Positions 1 through 5,623 of a DNA stretch of 6,674 nucleotides are shown here, in pieces. Both the position numbers and the translations under genes were made by a program. The DNA lies in the NCBI GenBank assembly GCA_030614505.1, contig JAUWTX010000118.1:1-6674 (forward strand). Direction: 5' to 3'. The stretch comes from Desulfuromonadales bacterium (lineage in GTDB: Bacteria > Desulfobacterota > Desulfuromonadia > Desulfuromonadales > BM103). Position 1 is the stretch's first letter. Every line of letters begins with the position of its first letter. The notes beneath the pieces are model-generated. The model did not search any database, was not told the DNA's origin, and saw only the letters and a program-made list of their open reading frames with translations.

Positions 1-59
1 AAACGGTTGTTTAATTAGCTTGGCGGTTAGCGCGGGGCGGTAAAAAACATCAAACAAAA

Positions 60-95
60 GAAACAGGGGCACCAATTTATTCTGCCCCATTTTTG
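60..95. terminator. Bidirectional terminator-like hairpin (GGGGCA / TGCCCC)
   Basis: GGGGCA at 66-71 pairs perfectly with TGCCCC at 83-88 across an 11-nt AT-rich loop. Read on the plus strand, the stem is followed by ATTTTTG (89-95). Read on the minus strand, it is followed by a T-rich run (TGTTTCTTTTG, with TTTTTT further on near 43-48). Either direction fits an intrinsic terminator. It lies about 70 bp beyond the stop of the minus-strand membrane-protein gene. The same kind of palindrome can be the end of a REP/IS200-type mobile repeat, so termination is inferred and untested. Confidence 0.45.
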
Positions 96-102
96 ATTGT
101 TT

Positions 103-130
103 AACGCGCTACCCGCAACGCGCCACGCGC
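103..130. repeat. Degenerate 7-bp tandem repeat (four units, consensus ACGCGSN)
   Basis: Four consecutive 7-mers start at 103, 110, 117 and 124. The units at 103 and 117 are identical (AACGCGC); the other two are TACCCGC and CACGCGC. The 7-bp phase appears to continue into the hairpin that follows, with GAAGCGC at 145 and CATGCGC at 152, broken by two divergent units. Reverse-complemented, the unit is GCGCGTN, which matches the second array at 4916-4943 (CCGCGTN on the plus strand). The two arrays are therefore related and lie in opposite orientation. Confidence 0.55.
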
Positions 131-133
131 CTC

Positions 134-172
134 ACGTTCATGAGGAAGCGCCATGCGCTTACTCGTGAACGT
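134..172. repeat. 18-bp-arm inverted repeat overlapping a stop codon
   Basis: The left arm (134-151, ACGTTCATGAGGAAGCGC) and the right arm (155-172) are complementary at 16 of 18 positions, separated by a 3-nt loop. The TAA stop of the minus-strand membrane-protein gene (159-161) lies inside the right arm, so the last few codons and the stop would be part of the stem in its mRNA. No U-tract follows directly on the minus strand. It is therefore not a classical intrinsic terminator, but it could stabilise the 3' end or assist termination. Confidence 0.6.
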
Positions 173-824
173 ACGCCCACTCCCCCACCTTTTCAAACCA
201 GCCACCGTGTCCAAGAGATGGATAATTCTGCTTTGGATAATAGAGGAATTGGTCCCAGCGTAGTGGACCCGTCGGCGTTTCCAACTTCAGAACCCAGGGG
301 TTGCCATGATAACGATCAGTCGCAATAGCGCCTGGGTAATACTCAAAAGCCGGCAGTTCACCACCCTTGATGGTATGCCCTGAGGGGAAATTCACCTGCA
401 ACACATCCAGGCTTTTCGGAGGGTGCCCGAACTCCTTGTCATAAGCAAGAATCGCGGCAACCAGAGGTGCTGCTTCTTGTGATAACCTCTCAAAGCCCTG
501 CAAACGAATTCCATCTGCTGACTTGAGAGAAATCAGACTCAGTACCACCATCAACCCTGAGCCAATAAAAACTGCCATTGAGGAACATCTGATCTTACTA
601 AGGAATAACCCGAACAGAGAGATGACCATGATCACCATGCCGAGGAGGCAGAACCAGATCACCAATTCCTGCCCAGGGATCCCCCAATCACCGTAACCTG
701 AAACGGACAGATAACCAGAACCGAGGGTATAGCCACCGAGCAACAGGCCGAGCACGCCGAAAACCACAAGCGACAACATCAGCTTTGGCCGGAATCCTTG
801 CTGGCAATCTAGATCAAGCAGCAT
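159..824 (-). CDS. Uncharacterised membrane protein with three N-terminal TM segments
   Basis: This 221-residue protein matches no family I can name. Hydrophobic segments at about residues 15-36, 53-76 and 82-101 look like three transmembrane helices. The rest (102-221) is soluble and should lie on one side of the membrane, probably the periplasm. The segment at about 120-142 (VAAILAYDKEFGHPPKSLDVL) resembles the helix-then-GxPP-xxL pattern seen after the N-terminal helix in type II secretion pseudopilin-like proteins. It is followed by an aromatic- and glycine-rich tail (FEYYPGA, NPWVL, GGWFEKVGEWAYVHE). No type IV prepilin cleavage motif is visible, so this is only a local resemblance. The ATG at 824 is preceded by GGGGAC, a weak ribosome site. 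A sigma70-like promoter lies at 858-886, so the gene may be transcribed separately from the ATP-grasp gene upstream. The stop lies inside a hairpin. Confidence 0.75.
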   Translation of the reverse strand: MLLDLDCQQGFRPKLMLSLVVFGVLGLLLGGYTLGSGYLSVSGYGDWGIPGQELVIWFCLLGMVIMVISLFGLFLSKIRCSSMAVFIGSGLMVVLSLISLKSADGIRLQGFERLSQEAAPLVAAILAYDKEFGHPPKSLDVLQVNFPSGHTIKGGELPAFEYYPGAIATDRYHGNPWVLKLETPTGPLRWDQFLYYPKQNYPSLGHGGWFEKVGEWAYVHE

Positions 825-857
825 AAAGTCCCCATGTTTGAATATTCTAGTGAGGAG

Positions 858-886
858 ACTTTAATCCTGCTGAGACATGAGGTCAA
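858..886 (-). promoter_or_regulatory. Predicted sigma70 promoter of the membrane-protein gene
   Basis: On the minus strand, TTGACC (881-886) is separated by 17 nt from TAAAGT (858-863). This gives five of six matches at -35 and four of six at -10, with ideal spacing. The predicted start near 851 leaves a leader of about 27 nt before the ATG at 824. The 128-bp gap after the ATP-grasp gene (825-952) otherwise holds only a T-rich tract near 886-900 and no clear terminator. Confidence 0.4.
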
Positions 887-952
887 CTTTTTTCTTTTTG
901 CGGACAGCTATGGACCGGGGAATAGTCAGGGATCGCTGGAGGAGAGAGTGAG

Positions 953-2086
953 TCAAACAACCTTGACACGAGCAAAACCACCGCCAGGAGTGCGCAGATT
1001 GGTCACCTGGCCGCGATAAAGTCGAGCCGTCACACCAAGCGCCCGATCACGGTAGGTATAGAGACGTAGGTCCGTCTTCATCGGATCAGTGTCAGGAACT
1101 TCGGTCAAGGAAGGCGGAACCAACTCCTGGACCAGGGTTGTCGTCGCCGGTAGCTGATCAAACCGTTTGCGGCTGATCTTGCCACCGAGCAGAACACCTC
1201 GACTACCAAAACTATCAACCGGCTTGAACACACGCTGCTTCCGCGCCGCCCAAACTTGTTGAAGATCGAGATCGGCGAGGAGAGCGCATGCTGGAAGTGT
1301 TTCATCGAGGAGGGTCTGTTCGGCAGACGACAGTGAGAACACTGCTCTTTTTACCGGATCCGACCAGAGCACCAGTCGTCTTTTGTCGGCGAGCAGTCCA
1401 TAAGCATGTGGATTGGGGGACAGGCAAACCTTACCGGCCAGGTACGCCGCTCGCAAGCCAGCCATACTTTCACTCTCCAGGTAAAAATCACAGTGCCGAT
1501 TGTAAACCAGGTCGACAGGTTGGCCATCAAGCCAAACGCCATCAACGGAGGCGTCCAGTTGCTGTGGGTCAGCAATCTCAGAAGGAACCCCTTCGGACCC
1601 AGGCACACCCCAGGCATTAAAAAGATCGGCGAAGGCACACATCTCGGGGTAGAGGAACTGCTGTGTCGGCTCCTCATCGATAATCACGATTCGCTCCGGC
1701 CTGGCTTTGCTGCCACCGGAAAACTGGTAAATTTCTTCGGCAAAGGTCTGCAGAAGACGCTTTTTAAAATTCGCCTTAAGTGACTCAGGGGTTATTGGCA
1801 ATGAAGGGTCATGCGCCAGGTAGGCAAGCAAACCACCCCCGGCATTGGTGTTGACTTCGATCAACCGCGGAATATCCCCGGCAAGATGAAAATCGTAGCA
1901 CATCATAACGGCATCGTGCCCCGGATCATAACGGGCGATGTCCGGTACTTGCGTGTAAACCTGAGAGCGATATTCGGGATGATGACTCAATCGGTCGAGG
2001 AGGCGTACAAGTTTGAGCATGCGCCGTAAAGCAGCGGCAGGCAATGCGACAATGGCGCGGCTGAGATTATCATGCAGACTGGACAT
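953..2086 (-). CDS. ATP-grasp ligase-like protein of unknown substrate
   Basis: With the chosen start this is a 377-residue cytoplasmic protein with ATP-grasp features, related in style to glutathione synthetase and glutathionylspermidine synthase-like proteins. Visible landmarks in order are IEVNTNAGG (76-84), IDEEP (136-140), LVYNRHCDFYLE (193-204), NPHAYGLLADKRRL (225-238), the nucleotide-binding strand and glycine loop VFKPVDSFGSRGVLLG (286-301, K288 the likely ATP-binding lysine), the hinge-like VQELVPP (about 319-325), and the C-terminal DLRLYTYRD and TNLRTPGGGFA (the latter about 362-372), where metal and phosphate contacts are expected. The family's chemistry is ATP-dependent carboxylate-amine or thiol ligation; the substrate cannot be read from the sequence. 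The frame stays open to a TTG at 2176, and an ATG at 2131 is also possible. I chose the ATG at 2086 because CAGGA lies 7 nt upstream. No partner ligase or carrier protein is adjacent. Confidence 0.8.
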   Translation of the reverse strand: MSSLHDNLSRAIVALPAAALRRMLKLVRLLDRLSHHPEYRSQVYTQVPDIARYDPGHDAVMMCYDFHLAGDIPRLIEVNTNAGGGLLAYLAHDPSLPITPESLKANFKKRLLQTFAEEIYQFSGGSKARPERIVIIDEEPTQQFLYPEMCAFADLFNAWGVPGSEGVPSEIADPQQLDASVDGVWLDGQPVDLVYNRHCDFYLESESMAGLRAAYLAGKVCLSPNPHAYGLLADKRRLVLWSDPVKRAVFSLSSAEQTLLDETLPACALLADLDLQQVWAARKQRVFKPVDSFGSRGVLLGGKISRKRFDQLPATTTLVQELVPPSLTEVPDTDPMKTDLRLYTYRDRALGVTARLYRGQVTNLRTPGGGFARVKVV

Positions 2087-2093
2087 TTGTGAT

Positions 2094-2098
2094 TCCTG
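2094..2098 (-). promoter_or_regulatory. Ribosome binding site deciding the ATP-grasp start
   Basis: CAGGA on the minus strand ends 7 nt before the ATG at 2084-2086. The alternative ATG at 2131 has only GAG about 10 nt upstream. The TTG at 2176 has GGAG only about 3 nt away, which is too close. The shorter product is favoured, but the start is not certain. Confidence 0.5.
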
Positions 2099-2217
2099 AC
2101 GAGGGACAATCGTTAATGTTGATTGTGCCATAGTCGGAGCTCGCGTCCAAGAAGAGAAAACAAAACCAGGTGGCAAAGCACTCCAAGCAACGGATTTGAC
2201 TGGTCAACCGGCAGGAA

Positions 2218-2245
2218 TTGAGCAATAATGGACCCAGGTTTTAAT
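2218..2245 (+). promoter_or_regulatory. Possible promoter of the DUF302 gene
   Basis: TTGAGC (2218-2223) is followed after 16 nt by TTTAAT (2240-2245), a four-of-six -35 and a five-of-six -10. The -10 lies inside the first copy of the 11-bp direct repeat GGTTTTAATCC. The leader would be about 50 nt. This is a weak prediction made by eye. Confidence 0.3.
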
Positions 2246-2270
2246 CCATCAAGCAAAAGGGTTTTAATCC
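2237..2270. repeat. 11-bp direct repeat GGTTTTAATCC upstream of DUF302 gene
   Basis: Identical copies of GGTTTTAATCC occur at 2237-2247 and 2260-2270, 23 bp apart start to start, or about two helical turns. They sit in the divergent region between the ATP-grasp gene and the DUF302 gene, 34-67 bp before the DUF302 start. The placement suits paired sites for a transcription factor. A chance AT-rich repeat is the alternative. Confidence 0.4.
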
Positions 2271-2303
2271 CATTGGCCAATACAAGTGCACGGAGGGATC
2301 ATC

Positions 2304-2708
2304 ATGTCAGTTAACTGTAATTATGGCTTCGGCTGTAGCGTTGACTTCAGCTTTGAAGGGACTATCGAAAAAGTACAGCAGTTACTTGCCGAGAGAGGCT
2401 TCCAGATCCATACGGAGCTCAAACTGCACGATATAATAGGAAACAACAGTGACTGCCCTTTCGGCCGCTACGTCATCTTCGGTGCATGTAACCGGGAATT
2501 TGCACAACAACTCTTCAGGGCCGACCCTAACATCGGCCTGTTAATGCCATGTAACATTGTGGTCTACGAACTTCAGTCTGGTGGCTGCAGGGTTATGATC
2601 AAGGATCCGGCGCGAATCATGGATATGATCTCAAGCCCGGTTGCCATAGAAGCATCGATCCATGTAAAGGCGCTTCTGGAAGAAGTTATTGAGGCGCTAG
2701 GCAAATAA
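2304..2708 (+). CDS. DUF302 family protein
   Basis: This small soluble protein of 134 residues has the whole-length pattern of the DUF302 family. A strand-helix start (VDFSFEGTIEKVQQLLAERGF, about 13-33) leads into a conserved middle (YVIFGACNREFAQQLF, about 56-71), then NIGLLMPCNIVVYE (76-89) and a final strand (CRVMIKDPARIMDMI). The biochemical role of DUF302 is not established; the fold is a small alpha/beta domain often seen near redox or stress genes. It has six cysteines (5, 11, 51, 62, 83, 95). C62 and C83 fall at positions often occupied by cysteine in the family, while the N-terminal pair (NCNYGFGC) looks extra. The start is set by GGAGG at 2292-2296, 7 nt before the ATG; an in-frame GTG at 2286 would place that site inside the gene. 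It converges on lutBA with a gap of only 9 bp and no obvious terminator. Confidence 0.88.
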   Translation: MSVNCNYGFGCSVDFSFEGTIEKVQQLLAERGFQIHTELKLHDIIGNNSDCPFGRYVIFGACNREFAQQLFRADPNIGLLMPCNIVVYELQSGGCRVMIKDPARIMDMISSPVAIEASIHVKALLEEVIEALGK

Positions 2709-2717
2709 GGCCTTCTT

Positions 2718-4868
2718 CTATGACAGGGTTTCTGCCAACAGCTCTATCGTGTGCTTTGCCCGCACTGCGATCTCCTGCTTTTCCAGACCACCACGGATCT
2801 GCATCAAACACCCCGGACAGTCCATAGCAACACAACTCGCCCCACTGGCATTGATGTCCTGAATCTTGTCGCCGAGAATCTCCCTGGCGATATCTGGATG
2901 ACTGGTGAAAGAGTAGGAACCACCGAAACCACAGCAGCGATCACTGTGAGCCATTTCGGTCAATTCATGACCGGAATCGGACAAGAGTTGCCGTGGCTGT
3001 TCCCAGACCCCGGCACCGCGTTTCAGGTGGCAGGAGTCATGATAGGTGACCTTCTCCCCGCCTGATGCGTCAGCAAACAACGCTTTTCCATCCAGTTTAT
3101 CGACGATAAAACGGGAGACATCGAGGGTAATCGCTGCCAGTCGCTGAGCCTTCTCTGCCCAGACCGGATTGTCTTTGAGCAGGTCCGTAAAGTCGCGCTG
3201 CAACGCCATGGTACAGGTCGGGCATGAGGTGATTACGTAATCGGGATTATCTTGCAACAGGGCATCCAGATTCTGCTCGGCCATGGCCACAGCAGTTCCC
3301 CTGTCACCTGAATAGAGAGCCGGCACACCGCAGCAACTCTGCTCCATTGGAAATGTCACTTCAACATTGAGATGATTGAGCACCTTGACCAGATCCAACC
3401 CCATTTCCGGATAGACAAAATCGTTCAGGCAGCCGGCAAAGAAGGCCACCCGATACCGCGGTTTGTCAATCTTTTGCGGGATATTGACCCACAGGTCACG
3501 CAGCGGCTTATCGGCAATTGCCGGCAGCGTCCGCCAGTCGGTAAGTCCGGAGAAAAATAGCGGCAGATGGCGAATGGTGCGCTCACCACGCGTGAGCGGT
3601 TTCTGCAGCAGACTGGCCGCACGCAGCATGCCGTGAAAAAGCTTGCGGTTGCGCATCACCTGCTTAAATACCAGCGACTTGCCTGCGCCGACGCCTTCCT
3701 CCTCACCGATCACCTCACGCAGGTGGAGAATGATACTCTCGAGATCAATATTACTCGGACAGATTGCGACACAGGAACGGCAGCCAATACAAGCACGCAC
3801 CAGCTCTGCGGCATTGTCCAGACCGTGGAAAAAAGCGGTGAGAATGACACCGATAGCACTGATGTAAACATGACCAAAGACATGACCACCAACCGTCTGA
3901 TAAACCGGGCAGACGTTGGCACAGGCACCACACTTGATGCAGCGCAAGGCATCCCGACAGTGCGGTGATTCAGCCAGGGCGGTACGGCCGTTGTCAAGCA
4001 GGACAATGTGCAGTTCCTTGCTCTCATCAGCGCATGGCACGGCACCGCGAATCCAGGTGATATAGGAGGTGATCAGCTGACCCGTGGCATTCTTCGGCAG
4101 CACGTTGATAATCCGGTTGGCGTCTTCGATAGTCGGCACCAGCTTTTCCAGCCCGACCAGGGCCACATGGATTTTTGGCAGGGTTGTCGTCAGGCGCGCA
4201 TTGCCTTCGTTAGTGACCAGGGCGATGCCACCGGTTTCTGCAATCGCGACGTTGGCCCCGGTAATCCCCATGTCGGCGTCAAGATAGGCCTGGCGCAACT
4301 GCTTGCGGGCAAGACGAACCAGGTGAGGGATTTCGGCCGGTTCTTCTTTGCCGGTGACTTCACTGAAGAGCTCGGCGACTTCCTCCTTAAGCATATGAAT
4401 CGCCGGCATCACCATGTGACTTGGTCTCTCACCGGACAGCTGCAGAATCCATTCACCAAGATCAGTTTCCAACGTTTCGATATCCGCCTCGTTCAACGCC
4501 CGATTCAGATGGGTCTCTTCACTCGCCATACTCTTGCTTTTGACGACTTTTTTTACACCACGTTCTTTGGCAAGATTACAAATATAGGCATTGGCTTCAG
4601 AAGCATTTTGGGCCAGAAAAACCGTCGCCCCTGCCGCCTCGGCATTGGCAACAAACTCTGCCTGGTAGCGAGACAGATTATCTCGCACCTGGTCCTTCAT
4701 TTCACCAATGGCAACACGCAGGGCCTCGAAATCATGGCCGGCAAAAGCTGCCTCACGAGCAGCGACATAGGCATCAGCAAAACGATGCAGGGTATCCTGC
4801 AGATGTGGTTTCTGCAACGACTTGCGAACTCGATCCTGATAATGACGACTGCGTTCCTGTTTATTCAT
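2718..4868 (-). CDS. Fused LutB-LutA L-lactate dehydrogenase iron-sulfur protein
   Basis: This 716-residue cytoplasmic protein joins two subunits of the LutABC/LldEFG lactate oxidation complex. Residues about 1-300 are the LutB LUD domain, with the signature GITGANVAIAETGGIAL (201-217) and TTLPKIHVALVGLEKL (228-243). A ferredoxin-like part follows, with two 4Fe-4S motifs: CxxCxxCxxxCP at C310/313/316/320 and again at C360/363/366/370. Residues about 470-716 are LutA-like, with two CCG domains: C480, C512-C513, C549 and C552; then C613, C645-C646, C684 and C687. LutABC-type complexes oxidise L-lactate to pyruvate without flavin and pass electrons through Fe-S clusters. In many bacteria LutA and LutB are separate; fusions are known in deltaproteobacteria such as Desulfovibrio. 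All expected cysteines are present, so it should be functional. lutC lies 80 bp upstream on the same strand, and an operon is likely. The ribosome site before the ATG is weak (only ACGGTTATC nearby), which is odd given the strong one before lutC. Confidence 0.9.
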   Translation of the reverse strand: MNKQERSRHYQDRVRKSLQKPHLQDTLHRFADAYVAAREAAFAGHDFEALRVAIGEMKDQVRDNLSRYQAEFVANAEAAGATVFLAQNASEANAYICNLAKERGVKKVVKSKSMASEETHLNRALNEADIETLETDLGEWILQLSGERPSHMVMPAIHMLKEEVAELFSEVTGKEEPAEIPHLVRLARKQLRQAYLDADMGITGANVAIAETGGIALVTNEGNARLTTTLPKIHVALVGLEKLVPTIEDANRIINVLPKNATGQLITSYITWIRGAVPCADESKELHIVLLDNGRTALAESPHCRDALRCIKCGACANVCPVYQTVGGHVFGHVYISAIGVILTAFFHGLDNAAELVRACIGCRSCVAICPSNIDLESIILHLREVIGEEEGVGAGKSLVFKQVMRNRKLFHGMLRAASLLQKPLTRGERTIRHLPLFFSGLTDWRTLPAIADKPLRDLWVNIPQKIDKPRYRVAFFAGCLNDFVYPEMGLDLVKVLNHLNVEVTFPMEQSCCGVPALYSGDRGTAVAMAEQNLDALLQDNPDYVITSCPTCTMALQRDFTDLLKDNPVWAEKAQRLAAITLDVSRFIVDKLDGKALFADASGGEKVTYHDSCHLKRGAGVWEQPRQLLSDSGHELTEMAHSDRCCGFGGSYSFTSHPDIAREILGDKIQDINASGASCVAMDCPGCLMQIRGGLEKQEIAVRAKHTIELLAETLS

Positions 4869-4915
4869 AGTGATAACCGTTAAAGTCAGGTGAAAAGTTA
4901 AAGGTAAATGGTTTT

Positions 4916-4943
4916 CGCGTACCTCGTACCGCGTTCCGCGTCC
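4916..4943. repeat. Degenerate 7-bp tandem repeat between lutC and lutBA
   Basis: Four 7-mers start at 4916, 4923, 4930 and 4937 (CGCGTAC, CTCGTAC, CGCGTTC, CGCGTCC) and end just before the lutC stop codon at 4949-4951. The array occupies about a third of the 80-bp intercistronic gap (4869-4948). Its unit in the form CCGCGTN matches the reverse complement of the array at 103-130. In the operon transcript it would be a GC-rich leader element upstream of lutBA. Confidence 0.55.
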
Positions 4944-4948
4944 CGGCC

Positions 4949-5509
4949 CTATCTTTCCATCGGATCGTCAGACAACCCTTCCATCAGAAGAATATGAAGT
5001 TCACTGGGGCCATGAACACCGATCGTCAAAACCCTTTCGATATCAGCGGTGCGACTTGGGCCGCTGATATAGGCCAGATAGGCCTGCGGCAATTGCTGGT
5101 GGAATTTGTGAAGCAAAGGGACTGCCTGGTCGGCAGTCTCAAGGATTTTTTGCGGATCAAGCAGCACAAAATGTTTCTCCGGGAGGGTTGTCGCAATCCG
5201 AACGGCCTCTGCGGTACTTTCCAGAACCACAGTACCCGTTGCAGCGATACCAAAGTTGGCACCGGTCAATCCTGCTACGGCAACTGCGCCCTGCTCACGG
5301 AAATTATCAATGACCACATTGAGCCCTGCCTGCTCCATAACCTGCGGGAGATCTAATCTCTCAAGACTGGGACAGGGAGCAAGCAATAAGGGACCATCAA
5401 TACGCTTGCCAAGGTAGGCTGTCAGTTCCTGCTGATCAGCAATCGCATGAACTTCGGCGCCGACATTTTCAGCGGCAAGGGTAAATTGTGCTACCAGTTG
5501 GTTGGGCAT
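4949..5509 (-). CDS. lutC: LutC-like lactate utilization protein (LUD domain)
   Basis: This 186-residue LUD-domain protein is the LutC/LldG (YkgG-type) component of the LutABC lactate oxidation complex. Family hallmarks are GLTGANFGIAATGTVVLES (80-98), TTLPEKHFVLL (107-117) and the C-terminal signature GPSRTADIE (150-158) followed by GVHGP (164-168) and ELHILLME (170-177). There are no Fe-S cysteine clusters; the only cysteine is C46, as suits LutC. Its exact catalytic contribution is not settled, but it is required with LutA and LutB in characterised systems. The length is somewhat below that of many LutC proteins (about 200-240), with a short N-terminus. The ATG at 5509 is preceded by GAGGAG, 6 nt away, a strong ribosome site. 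It is the first gene of the minus-strand operon with the lutB-lutA fusion and is transcribed from the promoter at 5596-5623. Confidence 0.9.
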   Translation of the reverse strand: MPNQLVAQFTLAAENVGAEVHAIADQQELTAYLGKRIDGPLLLAPCPSLERLDLPQVMEQAGLNVVIDNFREQGAVAVAGLTGANFGIAATGTVVLESTAEAVRIATTLPEKHFVLLDPQKILETADQAVPLLHKFHQQLPQAYLAYISGPSRTADIERVLTIGVHGPSELHILLMEGLSDDPMER

Positions 5510-5569
5510 CTTGTTCTCCTCGCAGCCAGCTCATTGAGATTATTCATTGATGGGCCAGCAGACCCTCGT

Positions 5570-5586
5570 AATTGGTCTTACCAATT
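5570..5586. promoter_or_regulatory. LldR/PdhR-type operator in front of lutC
   Basis: AATTGGTCTTACCAATT is a palindrome with perfect 7-bp arms (AATTGGT/ACCAATT) and a 3-nt centre. It has the form of operators bound by FadR-subfamily GntR regulators such as LldR and PdhR. It begins about 9 bp downstream of the predicted -10 of the lutC promoter, so it covers the predicted transcription start, where a bound repressor would block initiation. Spacing to the lutC ATG is 60 bp. A closely matching site lies before the divergent dehydrogenase gene. Confidence 0.75.
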
Positions 5587-5595
5587 TTATGGCAT

Positions 5596-5623
5596 CCTAT
5601 AGTAAGCTGATACATTCTGTCAA
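5596..5623 (-). promoter_or_regulatory. Predicted sigma70 promoter of the lutC-lutBA operon
   Basis: On the minus strand, a perfect TTGACA (complement of 5618-5623) is followed after 16 nt by TATAGG (5596-5601), or after 18 nt by TAGGAT (5594-5599). Each -10 has four of six consensus matches. The predicted start is near 5588, directly against the palindromic operator at 5570-5586. A strong -35 with an imperfect -10 and an operator at +1 is typical of a repressed, substrate-induced promoter. Confidence 0.55.

Larger units (their letters stand above)
1..158. other. Left-end non-coding region rich in hairpins and short repeats
   Basis: No convincing gene lies here. The short plus-strand frame beginning at 140 runs antisense into the membrane-protein gene and has no recognisable content. 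From left to right the region holds an AT-rich stretch with GGCGGT-type GC clusters (about 20-42), a GGGGCA/TGCCCC hairpin (66-88), a degenerate 7-bp tandem array (103-130) and the left arm of a long hairpin (134-151). It lies downstream of the minus-strand gene ending at 159, so part of it is probably that gene's 3' untranslated region. Confidence 0.6.

Noticed and set aside
7..104. TTGTTTAA at 7-14 and again at 97-104, flanking the GGGGCA hairpin like a target-site duplication
   Set aside because: An 8-bp AT-rich match is easily due to chance, and the enclosed 82 bp has no terminal inverted repeats, so a miniature transposon is not supported.
834..1019. Plus-strand 61-codon frame between the membrane-protein and ATP-grasp genes
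   Set aside because: It runs antisense into the conserved C-terminus of the ATP-grasp gene, covers the predicted promoter of the membrane-protein gene, and has no protein-family features.
2087..2176. N-terminal extension of the ATP-grasp protein to a TTG at 2176 or an ATG at 2131
   Set aside because: Neither start has a well-placed ribosome site, and the added residues look non-conserved. The ATG at 2086 has CAGGA at 7 nt. The ATG at 2131 remains possible.
2196..2207. TTGAC-TG-GTCAA palindrome as operator or -35 element
   Set aside because: No acceptable -10 lies at 16-18 bp in either direction, and a 5-bp-arm palindrome alone is weak evidence.
2670..2735. Intrinsic terminator between the convergent DUF302 and lutBA genes
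   Set aside because: GAAGAAG and CTTCTTC could pair across the gap, but the loop is long, the stem is AT-rich and no T-tract follows on either strand.
4008..4883. Long plus-strand frame (291 codons) opposite the lutB part
   Set aside because: It is wholly antisense to the well-conserved LUD and ferredoxin-like coding sequence; the translated product has no coherent domain and is a shadow of the real gene.
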